From CAYHWW01 sp964360145 (lineage in GTDB: Bacteria > Bdellovibrionota > UBA1018 > CAYHWW01), in NCBI GenBank assembly GCA_964360145.1, contig CAYHWW010000077.1, positions 1-14,966 on the forward strand: a DNA stretch of 14,966 nucleotides. The letters are read 5' to 3'. Numbering within the stretch: the first letter of the stretch is position 1; every line of letters begins with the position of its first letter. Made by a program: the position numbers and the translations under genes. Shown in pieces: positions 1 to 6,873 of the stretch. The notes under the pieces were generated by a model that saw only the letters and a program-made list of their open reading frames with translations, did not search any database and was not told the origin of the DNA.

Positions 1-1140
1 CCTAGAAAACATGCGAGGCATGAACATGCGAGGCACGAAAAAGATACACCAGGAGACAACGGCAAGAACCCAAAATGTCGCGGCGTAAGCCAAGTGCTGA
101 ATGAAGGACGGCGTCCACGGGGCGATGAATCTCGTGAACGCGGCAAGAAGCGCGAGCACCGCCGTGATCATGTAAATTCGTGAGGTTGATTCGAGGGAGA
201 GGCCATGGCCGCCGTGGGCCAGGGTGACCCTGGAAGCGACAAGCAGCGTCATGAGCCCAAATCCTCCGATGAATAGCAGATGCGCGGCGTGCACTCCAAG
301 AGCCGGGGCGAGGGCATGGGTCCAGAGCCCCGCGATGAGCATCCACGCCGAGATCCAGGTCCAGAAGGGGAGCTTGCCCGGTGTTTGGGGCCGGCGATAA
401 AGGCGCCATTCCTGCATGGCAATCCACGTTGCGCAGACCGCCTGCAGCCCGCGACCGAGAGAGGCTTGACCTGAAACTTCCATGATGAGGCCAGAGAGGA
501 GGAGCAGCGCTTGGATAAACGGGGTACCCCGTTGGAGGGGCCACGCAGGTTTATTCAGGCCTCGCTTGCTCTTCTGTCCTGGGCTGAGAGGGGTCGGCGC
601 CGCGGCCCACCCAAGAAAAGCGGAGATGAGCTTTGCTCCGATGCCTAAAAGAAAGGAGAGCATCATGCCGTAGAAGAGAAGCACCCGCACGGTGTCGTTG
701 AATTGATGGAAGGTGGCGATGCCAGAGCCCACAACCCCAAGGGCGAGGCCCATGGGGATGAATATGAAGTGCGGTGGTGGTGCCGCGGCCCTTGCCGCCA
801 TGCGCCTCAGGAAGAACACAGAAAGAAATGACAGCGTCAGAAACGCGGGGAGGTAGTGATCCGTGAAGAGTGAGGCGACTGAGAGCAAGGCGGCCACCAT
901 GAGCTCAAGATTTGAGCGGCGCGGCGTACCCGTGAAGCTGGGCACCGCTGTCATCAGAAAACCGGTTACAAACGAAAGGAGAAACCCTGCGAGCATGTGA
1001 TGGGCGTGGGTTTGCCCGGGGTACGGCATCAGCTTCAGAGCGAACAAAAGCCAAGTCGATGCGCCGACCACGGCATGCAGGGCGCCCAGTGGAAAGAGAA
1101 TCTGATAGGGGTCCATGGAATCGACTATGTTCCGCTTCAT
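1..1140 (-). CDS. nnrS: NnrS-family multipass membrane protein (3' end cut by window edge)
   Basis: An open frame of 380 codons runs without a stop from an ATG at 1140 to the left edge. The product is very hydrophobic, with roughly ten or more membrane segments. I recognise NnrS from the block HAHHMLAGFLLSFVTGFLMTA (about residues 45-65) followed by VPSFTGTP, and from the late block AAHLLFIGGFGLMT...ASRVTLAHGGHG, which matches the family's HLL-G-G-M...RV-LGHTG pattern with AHGGHG replacing GHTGR. NnrS proteins are typically close to 400 aa, so little is missing. NnrS is a membrane protein tied to nitric oxide and nitrosative stress in denitrifiers; its exact biochemical role is unsettled. Its ATG overlaps the stop of the regulator gene (ATGA, 1137-1140), so the two are very probably co-transcribed and translationally coupled. 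The last residues visible contain a duplicated PRMF pentapeptide. Confidence 0.9.
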   Translation of the reverse strand, partial: MKRNIVDSMDPYQILFPLGALHAVVGASTWLLFALKLMPYPGQTHAHHMLAGFLLSFVTGFLMTAVPSFTGTPRRSNLELMVAALLSVASLFTDHYLPAFLTLSFLSVFFLRRMAARAAAPPPHFIFIPMGLALGVVGSGIATFHQFNDTVRVLLFYGMMLSFLLGIGAKLISAFLGWAAAPTPLSPGQKSKRGLNKPAWPLQRGTPFIQALLLLSGLIMEVSGQASLGRGLQAVCATWIAMQEWRLYRRPQTPGKLPFWTWISAWMLIAGLWTHALAPALGVHAAHLLFIGGFGLMTLLVASRVTLAHGGHGLSLESTSRIYMITAVLALLAAFTRFIAPWTPSFIQHLAYAATFWVLAVVSWCIFFVPRMFMPRMFSR

Positions 1141-1898
1141 TTCAAACCCTGTTTCGACGATAAGTTCTTTTCAAGCAAGGGGAGATTTTCGATGAGGATG
1201 CCCTTTTGAGTCCAGCGGATGAATTTCTGGCGTTGCCATTTACTGAGCATGCGGATCATTGTCTCGACTCTGACGTTGATCATCTTGGCGGCCTGCGCCC
1301 GCGTGATTCGCAGCGGGATGAAATGACGTGACTGGGATTCATGCACCCCGAAACGCCGCAGAAGGTGCTTGAGGAGCTCATAGATGCGGTTCTCGACGTT
1401 TCCCGCGTTCAGAATATCGATTTTGTCGCGAAGCACTTGCTCATGGAGCAGCATGGTCTCGCGAACCCAAGTCTGGAGTTCGTGGGCGTCTGGGCCGGGG
1501 CCGTTCAGAACAGGCCGCAAATAGAGCTTGATGACCTCGCAATCTTTTGTGAGTGACTTGGCGTTCCCCGGATAAGTGCTCTTCTTCATCACGGCGGAGA
1601 TGCCGATGACGTCGGAAGGGCCGAAAATCCCCATGGTCATCTCGTCATCGCCGCCTGAATGTCGGGAGATCTCGACGAGGCCTGAGACGATGATCGCAAT
1701 GTATTCCCCTGGCTCTCCGATTTTCCAAACGTAGTCATTGAGAGCGTATTCTCGTTTGACACCCGTGCTCGCTAACAGACGCTGAGCCTCTCCGGAGAGG
1801 GAGGCCGTGCATCTGAGGCTCTTCAGCTCAGATATAATCGTCTTCTGAATTCTCTCGTTGAGCGAGTACATATAGTAGTTGTTGACAGCATCACGCAA
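1137..1898 (-). CDS. Crp/Fnr-family transcriptional regulator
   Basis: This 253-aa protein (from a TTG at 1898) has an N-terminal cyclic-nucleotide-binding-like beta-roll (about residues 40-130), a long dimerisation helix (about 140-165) and a C-terminal winged helix. The recognition helix carries VRVETMIRML, giving the E-T-x-x-R signature (E212, R216) that contacts TGA in the FNR/DNR/CRP family. Only two cysteines are present (C30, C120), so it lacks the four-cysteine [4Fe-4S] sensor of FNR. A DNR/NnrR-type NO or heme sensor, or another effector, is more likely. The start is uncertain: neither the TTG at 1898 nor the ATG at 1871 has a good Shine-Dalgarno sequence; the ATG would give 244 aa. 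It is divergent from the reductase operon and overlaps nnrS by ATGA. Two FNR-like palindromes lie just upstream, suggesting autoregulation and control of the operon. Confidence 0.92.
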   Translation of the reverse strand: MRDAVNNYYMYSLNERIQKTIISELKSLRCTASLSGEAQRLLASTGVKREYALNDYVWKIGEPGEYIAIIVSGLVEISRHSGGDDEMTMGIFGPSDVIGISAVMKKSTYPGNAKSLTKDCEVIKLYLRPVLNGPGPDAHELQTWVRETMLLHEQVLRDKIDILNAGNVENRIYELLKHLLRRFGVHESQSRHFIPLRITRAQAAKMINVRVETMIRMLSKWQRQKFIRWTQKGILIENLPLLEKNLSSKQGLK

Positions 1899-1914
1899 AG
1901 TGCGGCGGTGCGGC

Positions 1915-1930
1915 TATGACCTACATCATA
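1915..1930. promoter_or_regulatory. Candidate Crp/Fnr-type operator 1
   Basis: TATGACCTACATCATA has TATGA/TCATA arms around 6 bp. It contains the FNR/DNR core TGAY-N4-RTCA, but with A instead of T just before the TGA on both sides. On the minus strand it includes TATGAT, a good -10 match for the regulator gene, so binding here could repress that gene. Its centre lies 39 bp from operator 2. Confidence 0.6.
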
Positions 1931-1953
1931 TCTGAAAGATAAAGACGCGTGCT

Positions 1954-1969
1954 TATGATCTCGGTCATA
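1954..1969. promoter_or_regulatory. Candidate Crp/Fnr-type operator 2
   Basis: TATGATCTCGGTCATA is a second copy of the same palindrome type as at 1915-1930. If the minus-strand TATGAT at 1925-1930 is a -10 element, this site would be centred about 42 bp upstream of the start point, the usual class II activator position. It is equally well placed to activate the rightward operon from a start near 2003, where only a weak -10 (TTAACG, 1990-1995) is visible. Start points are inferred. Confidence 0.6.
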
Positions 1970-2037
1970 CCATTCGAATCACGCCGCCGTTAACGTGACG
2001 CTGGTGACGGCGCGGACCTGCGATCAGCACGGAATAG

Positions 2038-2043
2038 AGGAGG
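2038..2043 (+). promoter_or_regulatory. Strong Shine-Dalgarno sequence of the operon's first ORF
   Basis: AGGAGG, followed by GGACTAT and then ATG at 2051, gives a 7-nt spacer. It is the best ribosome binding site in the window and fixes the start of the small ORF. The next gene (2176) has no comparable site of its own. Confidence 0.75.
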
Positions 2044-2050
2044 GGACTAT

Positions 2051-2179
2051 ATGCCCCTTGACGGAGACAGAATGGCTGACGGCTGCCCCGGCATCGCCGG
2101 TGTGCACATATTAAACCGCAGCTCAGCGCGTTGGCTTACTACGTGCATCACGAGAACGAAATCGACCGATACCATATGA
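2051..2179 (+). CDS. 42-aa small ORF or leader peptide at the head of the reductase operon
   Basis: This small ORF runs from an ATG at 2051 to a TGA at 2177-2179 and would encode MPLDGDRMADGCPGIAGVHI followed by a Ser/Thr/Arg-rich tail ending in STDTI. I do not recognise it; it has no signal peptide, no membrane segment and only two cysteines. Support comes from context: an ideal AGGAGG site upstream, and a stop that overlaps the ATG of the following gene (ATGA at 2176-2179). That gene lacks its own ribosome site, so reading the small ORF may be what loads ribosomes onto it. It may be a coupling leader without a functional product, or a real small protein. Codon-usage or expression data would separate the two. 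Confidence 0.5.
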   Translation: MPLDGDRMADGCPGIAGVHILNRSSARWLTTCITRTKSTDTI

Positions 2180-3003
2180 ATAAAACAACGACTCTGATTA
2201 CCCAACACACGAATTTCGACCTCGACGAGTTCCAGTCGAGATGGCTGAAGGCGCGGATTTCGGCGTTGCGCGCCGCATTGGGTGGCGGTGATGGCGCTTT
2301 CAGCGAAGAACAGCTTCTTCAGCAGGTGTCGGCGGAGACCCGGGATCTCGTCCTCAGGCGGGTCTTTGATCATAGCAGGCACCTTGGCCAGAGTGTCGTG
2401 AGGTATCTTGGGATGACGTGGGAGGTAGCGGACCTGGTCGACATCTTGCCGCGCATGGGGGCCGCGTGTTTCTCGGGGCGATGGCTGCCGCATAACGAGG
2501 CTCACGTTTTGGATCGAGGGGGCTGTTCATCATTGAGTGCCCTCGGTAGCTTCGGCTGCGACTATTGGCGTGAGGCCCTTGATGGTCTTGTGATGGGGGT
2601 CGGTGAAAACGAGCGTCTCGCACGGCATCGCAGCAAGGGCCATGGCGACGCCAGCTGTTTGGATGTCTTATTCACCGAGGAGTATGTCGCTCCCCGAGTG
2701 GTGAGTGCGGATACGCACTGCACGTCTTCAGGTGAGCGCCTTAAATATGGCCCCATACCTGGAGAAATGATTCAAGCTTTAGAGCCTTTGCGGAAGCGCT
2801 TTGAGGCCATGAAGGTGCGAGCCCTTCTCGAAGGTCTTTCGGAGGGGATCCTTTACTACCGCTTAGAGGCAGAGGAGGGCGTGCTGTGTGGAGCCGGAGG
2901 CAAGCTCATGCATGATTCGTTTGCCAGCGCATTAGCCCAGAGGTATCCCACCCTGGTACCTCGTGATGCGGGCCCCGTCGCGGTGTATGGGGGGTCGTCA
3001 TGA
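2176..3003 (+). CDS. Unknown Cys/His-containing protein with an HGDxxC motif
   Basis: This 275-aa soluble protein starts at the ATG at 2176, which overlaps the stop of the small ORF. An in-frame TTG at 2131 would add 15 residues but has no ribosome site. I cannot name it with confidence. It has no signal peptide or membrane segment. The middle is rich in possible metal ligands: H106 and H110, C117, C128, then a helix EALDGLVMGVGENERLAR, then HGDASC (156-161). The GDxxC turn loosely recalls V4R and ATC-hydrolase-like small-molecule or metal-binding domains, but this is a weak resemblance. Six cysteines in all (98, 117, 128, 161, 182, 238). Its position just before the reductase genes suggests a role in cofactor assembly or sensing. 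The stop overlaps the next ATG (ATGA, 3000-3003). Confidence 0.8.
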   Translation: MNKTTTLITQHTNFDLDEFQSRWLKARISALRAALGGGDGAFSEEQLLQQVSAETRDLVLRRVFDHSRHLGQSVVRYLGMTWEVADLVDILPRMGAACFSGRWLPHNEAHVLDRGGCSSLSALGSFGCDYWREALDGLVMGVGENERLARHRSKGHGDASCLDVLFTEEYVAPRVVSADTHCTSSGERLKYGPIPGEMIQALEPLRKRFEAMKVRALLEGLSEGILYYRLEAEEGVLCGAGGKLMHDSFASALAQRYPTLVPRDAGPVAVYGGSS

Positions 3004-3398
3004 GCGATCTAACGCGGCGCGAATTCTTTCAGCGCTTTGCGAATAATCTCACGGACCAAGTTGATATGACAGCGGTAAAGACTCTCGTGAGTCGCGTCTT
3101 GCCTTGGCGGTCACGCCCCGACGTTTCCGAATGGTTTGCCATCGGTGCCACGGCTCAAATGAAGCCTGGGGCCCAGTACAAAGTCCGCGTTCAGGAACTA
3201 GAGCTTACCGTGATCTCGACCCCGGTGGGGGTTTCAGCCCTGCGGGGGGATGGTCAGTGCCTGGCGTTACGCTGCGGCAAATACGGGATGATTGAAGTGA
3301 ATCCATTCTTGGAATGGCCTCGGTTGCGGGTGCTGGGGCACCTGAGCGGGGAGCCCATCGATACAATTGAACCACAGCAGGAGAGAAATCATGAGTGA
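3000..3398 (+). CDS. Unknown 132-aa protein with an N-terminal TRREFFQRF motif
   Basis: This is a small protein whose ATG overlaps the preceding stop and whose stop overlaps the start of the catalytic subunit by 8 nt. The N-terminus reads MSDLTRREFFQRF, close to a twin-arginine motif, but no hydrophobic stretch follows, so it is probably not a working Tat signal. Residues about 45-115 look like a compact beta-rich domain (KPGAQYKVRV, LELTVISTPVGV, CLALRCGKYGMIEV). That spacing faintly recalls a Rieske-type fold, yet the paired CxH ligands are absent; only C87 and C92 remain. I do not recognise a family. Its place between the HGDxxC protein and the catalytic subunit makes a maturation or electron-transfer accessory role plausible, but that is inference from context only. 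Confidence 0.8.
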   Translation: MSDLTRREFFQRFANNLTDQVDMTAVKTLVSRVLPWRSRPDVSEWFAIGATAQMKPGAQYKVRVQELELTVISTPVGVSALRGDGQCLALRCGKYGMIEVNPFLEWPRLRVLGHLSGEPIDTIEPQQERNHE

Positions 3399-6300
3399 CA
3401 ATGGTGATCAGTTTCATGCAGGGCGACGGGGCTTTCTCAAGGGCATGGCGGTGGCGGGGGCTTTAGCCTCATCTCGGACGGTGTTCGGTGCCCCCATTCG
3501 CTATTTCAAGCCCACCCATGTCGAGAACCCCTTGGCGTTCTACCCCAACAGGGATTGGGAGAAGGCGTATCGCAATATTTTCTCCCATGATTCAACCTTC
3601 GTATTCCTGTGCGCGCCCAACGATACGCACAACTGCCTACTCAAAGCTTATGTGAAAAATGGCGTCGTTGCCCGCATCGGACCGAGCTACGGCTACGGCA
3701 AGGCCACTGACCTCTACGGGAATAAGGCATCCTCTCGCTGGGATCCGCGCATTTGCCAAAAGGGGTTGGCCCTCGTGCGCCGCTTCTACGGTGACCGCCG
3801 CGTGAAAGCGCCCATGGTGCGCAAGGGGTTCAAGGCCTGGGTGGACGCTGGCTTCCCTCGGGATGCGAACACCGGCGCCCCTGACGCCAAGTATTTCCAA
3901 AGAGGTAAAGACAAGTGGCTTCGCCTCAGCTGGGACGACGCCTACAGCATATCCGCTAAAGCATTTGAAAACATCGCGAAGACCTACAACGGTGAGGCCG
4001 GTTCCAAGTTGCTGACGAAACAGGGGTACGACCCCGCCATGGTGCATGCGACGGAAGGCGCTGGCACGCAGACGCTCAAGCTCCGCGGGGGCATGGCGTT
4101 CCTTGGCGCGACCCGCATCTTCGGCCTTTATCGCTTCGCCAATATGCTCGCGCTCATGGACGCGAAGCAGCGTGGGGTGGGGCCGGACAAGGCCATTGGC
4201 GCCAGGGGCTGGGACAGCTACAGCTGGCACACGGATCTGCCGCCCGGGCACCCCATGGTGACCGGCGCTCAAACAAATGACTTTGATTTATTTGCGACGG
4301 AACACGCGAACCTCATCATCGCCTGGGGCATGAACTGGATCACGACGAAGATGCCGGACTCCCATTGGTTGACCGAGGCGCGGTTGAAAGGCGCGAAAAC
4401 AGTGGCGATCACCGTGGAGTACAGCGCCACCGCCTCAAAGGTTGACGAAGTCGCGATCATCAGGCCCGGATCGGACCCCGCCTTCGCCCTGGGCTTGGCC
4501 CAGGTCATTATCTCGAATAAACTTTATGATGAGAGTTTTGTAACGTCGAATACGGATCTGCCATTCCTCGTGCGCATGGACACCTTGCAGCCTCTGCGTC
4601 CCGCCGACGTGATGAAGGGGTATCAGGAGCCCGAGCTCAAAACGATCAAGTTCGTGAAGAAGGGCGAGAAAAACCCCTCTGCCCTTGAGAATGCCGCTCA
4701 GTTTGCCCCTGAATCCATGCGTGAGCTTTTTGGCTCATTCGTGGTGAGGGATGCGAAGACTCATAAGCTCGTCGCCGTGAGCCGGGATGATCATGGCAAC
4801 AAGATGCGGGACAAAACAGCCAACGCGGATTTGCACGCGGTCTTCAGCGTGAAGCTCCTTGATGGCAAGAGCGTCAAGGTGCGCACCGTCTTTCATATGA
4901 CTGAGGAATACCTCAATCAGAACTTCAAGCCCGAGCAGACGTCACAAGTGACGGGGGCTCCGGTGTCCGCCATCGTCTCGTTGGCAAAACAGATCGCGGC
5001 GAATCGCGAGAAAACGTTGTTCGCCTGTGGCATGGGCCCCAACCAGTTCTTCAACTCTGACCTGAAGGATAGGGCCATATTCCTGGTGGCGGCGCTCACT
5101 CGAAACGTCGGTTTCCCCGGCGGAAACGTGGGGAGCTATGCCGGTAATTACCGGGCGGCCCTTTTTGCCGGGATACCTTCGTATGCGGCGGAAGATCCGT
5201 TCAACTTGTCTCTCGGGCGCGGCGACCAGCCGAAGATCAAGAAGTACGTTCATTACGAGTCCTTGCATTACTACAACTACGGGGATCGACCCCTTCGCCT
5301 GGGCAAGAAGATGTTCACGGGGGAGGGGCACATGCCCACCCCCACGAAGGCGATGTTCCTCAATAACTCGAATTCCGTCATCGGAAACGTGAAGTGGCAC
5401 TTCGATGTGGTGAACAACACCCTGCCGAAGATTGAATTCATCGCTTATTCCGACTGGTGGTGGACGGGGTCATGCGAATACTCCGACATGGTGTTCGGCG
5501 TCGATAGCTGGGCGGAGTTCAAAGCCCCTGACATGTGCGGTTCCTGCACGAATCCATTCGTGCAGATCTATCCCCGCACGCCGCTGCCCCGCATCTTCGA
5601 TACGCGCACGGACATCGAAGTCATCGCCGGGATATCAGAAAAGCTCGGCGAGCTTTTGGATGAGCCTCGCATGAAGGACATGTGGAAGTTCGCCGGTGGC
5701 GACGACGTCTCGGAATACCTGCAGCGCATCATCGATAATTCACCAAATCTCAAGGGGTATGATGCCCTTGAACTTGAGAAGAACGCTGCGAAGGGCATCC
5801 CCGCGTTGCTGAATACGCGCACGTACCCGCGGGTGTCGTCTTATGAACAGGCGCGCTCCGAGATGCCATGGCACACGAAGTCCGGGCGTCTGGAGTTCTA
5901 CCGGCCCGAAGCGGAATTCATCGACGGTGGCGAAAACATGGTGGTCTATCGCGAGCCCGTGGATTCGACGCACTATGAACCCAATGTCATCGTCGCCCAC
6001 AAGCATGAGGCGATTCGGCCAAAGACACCGGAGGACTATGGCCTTCGTACGTCGGATGTCTCAGTGGAGACAAGGCAAGTCCGCAACGTGATGAAGACGC
6101 CAAACGAGCTCGTTGCAAGCCAGCATCCGTTGAAGCTGAAACTTCACAGCCACGTATACCATACGCCGAAGTACCGTCACGGCGCGCACTCCACACCCAT
6201 CGATACGGACTACACGGCCATCTGGTTCGGCCCCTTCGGCGATGTGTATCGGCATGACAAGCGCATGCCGTCCAACGTCGAGGGCTACGTCGACATCAAC

Positions 6301-6870
6301 CCGGCGGACGCCAAGAAACTGGGCGTTCAAGACGGTGACTACGTGTATATCGACGCCGACCCTGAAGACCGTCCGTACCGTGGCTGGAAAAAGGGCACGG
6401 AGGAGTACAAGGTGGCGCGCCTCATGCTGCGTGCGCGTTATTATCCGGGTACCCCACAAGGCGTTGCACGCACCTGGCACAATATGTACGGCGCAACCAC
6501 CGGTAGCGTTCGTGCGCAGGAGTCGAGACCCGATGGTCTGGCAAAGAGCGCGGAAACGAACTACCAGGCGATGTACCGCTACGGCAGCCACCAAAGCGCG
6601 ACCCGTGCGTGGTTGCGGCCCACGCTGATGACTGAGACTCTTGTTCACAAGGGAATGTTCGGTCAAGGCATCGGTAAGGGGTTTGAGGCGGATATTCATT
6701 GTCCGGTTGGGGCACCGCGAGAAGCATTCGTTCGCATCACGAAAGCGGAGGATGGCGGCATGAATGGCAAGGGCCTCTGGCGCCCCGCTTCGCTGGGCTA
6801 TCGACCCACCTATGAAAACAAGGCCATGAAAGAGTATCTCAAGGGCCGCTTCATGAAGAAGGAAGTGTGA
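3391..6870 (+). CDS. Periplasmic molybdopterin oxidoreductase catalytic subunit, type II DMSO reductase family (Nar/Nxr-like)
   Basis: This 1159-aa protein starts at the ATG at 3391, preceded by AGGAG at a 7-nt spacing; an in-frame TTG at 3367 is unlikely. The N-terminus has a Tat signal (GRRGFLKGM, R12-R13, then a hydrophobic run to about A34), so the folded enzyme goes to the periplasm. The iron-sulfur motif is C74-x3-D78-x3-C82-x39-C122, where NarG has H-x3-C-x3-C-xn-C. D282, in HTDLPPGHP, aligns with the type II molybdenum-ligand aspartate (YCDLPP in NarG). The C-terminal third holds the dinucleotide-binding domain (VDINPADAKKLGVQDGDYV). Chlorate, selenate, DMS and ethylbenzene enzymes are nearer 900-980 aa; this length fits the NarG/NxrA-like branch. 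It should transfer oxygen atoms to or from an oxyanion, nitrate/nitrite being the likeliest. Substrate and direction are not proven. Confidence 0.95.
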   Translation: MSDNGDQFHAGRRGFLKGMAVAGALASSRTVFGAPIRYFKPTHVENPLAFYPNRDWEKAYRNIFSHDSTFVFLCAPNDTHNCLLKAYVKNGVVARIGPSYGYGKATDLYGNKASSRWDPRICQKGLALVRRFYGDRRVKAPMVRKGFKAWVDAGFPRDANTGAPDAKYFQRGKDKWLRLSWDDAYSISAKAFENIAKTYNGEAGSKLLTKQGYDPAMVHATEGAGTQTLKLRGGMAFLGATRIFGLYRFANMLALMDAKQRGVGPDKAIGARGWDSYSWHTDLPPGHPMVTGAQTNDFDLFATEHANLIIAWGMNWITTKMPDSHWLTEARLKGAKTVAITVEYSATASKVDEVAIIRPGSDPAFALGLAQVIISNKLYDESFVTSNTDLPFLVRMDTLQPLRPADVMKGYQEPELKTIKFVKKGEKNPSALENAAQFAPESMRELFGSFVVRDAKTHKLVAVSRDDHGNKMRDKTANADLHAVFSVKLLDGKSVKVRTVFHMTEEYLNQNFKPEQTSQVTGAPVSAIVSLAKQIAANREKTLFACGMGPNQFFNSDLKDRAIFLVAALTRNVGFPGGNVGSYAGNYRAALFAGIPSYAAEDPFNLSLGRGDQPKIKKYVHYESLHYYNYGDRPLRLGKKMFTGEGHMPTPTKAMFLNNSNSVIGNVKWHFDVVNNTLPKIEFIAYSDWWWTGSCEYSDMVFGVDSWAEFKAPDMCGSCTNPFVQIYPRTPLPRIFDTRTDIEVIAGISEKLGELLDEPRMKDMWKFAGGDDVSEYLQRIIDNSPNLKGYDALELEKNAAKGIPALLNTRTYPRVSSYEQARSEMPWHTKSGRLEFYRPEAEFIDGGENMVVYREPVDSTHYEPNVIVAHKHEAIRPKTPEDYGLRTSDVSVETRQVRNVMKTPNELVASQHPLKLKLHSHVYHTPKYRHGAHSTPIDTDYTAIWFGPFGDVYRHDKRMPSNVEGYVDINPADAKKLGVQDGDYVYIDADPEDRPYRGWKKGTEEYKVARLMLRARYYPGTPQGVARTWHNMYGATTGSVRAQESRPDGLAKSAETNYQAMYRYGSHQSATRAWLRPTLMTETLVHKGMFGQGIGKGFEADIHCPVGAPREAFVRITKAEDGGMNGKGLWRPASLGYRPTYENKAMKEYLKGRFMKKEV

Positions 6871-6873
6871 TTT

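Noticed and set aside
2..544. Minus-strand frame of 180 codons at the left edge
   Set aside because: It lies in another frame of the same region as the NnrS-family gene, whose 380-codon frame has clear family motifs. The 180-codon product is Arg/His/Pro-rich without motifs.
1137..1898. Calling the regulator FNR itself
   Set aside because: Only two cysteines are present, so the four-cysteine oxygen-sensing cluster of FNR cannot form.
3000..3398. Calling the 132-aa protein a Rieske protein
   Set aside because: The paired CxH / CxxH ligands are missing; only two cysteines five residues apart are present.
3391..6870. Naming the enzyme outright as nitrite oxidoreductase or nitrate reductase
   Set aside because: Both share the same family features, and sequence motifs seen by eye do not fix substrate or direction. 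A tree and an assay are needed.
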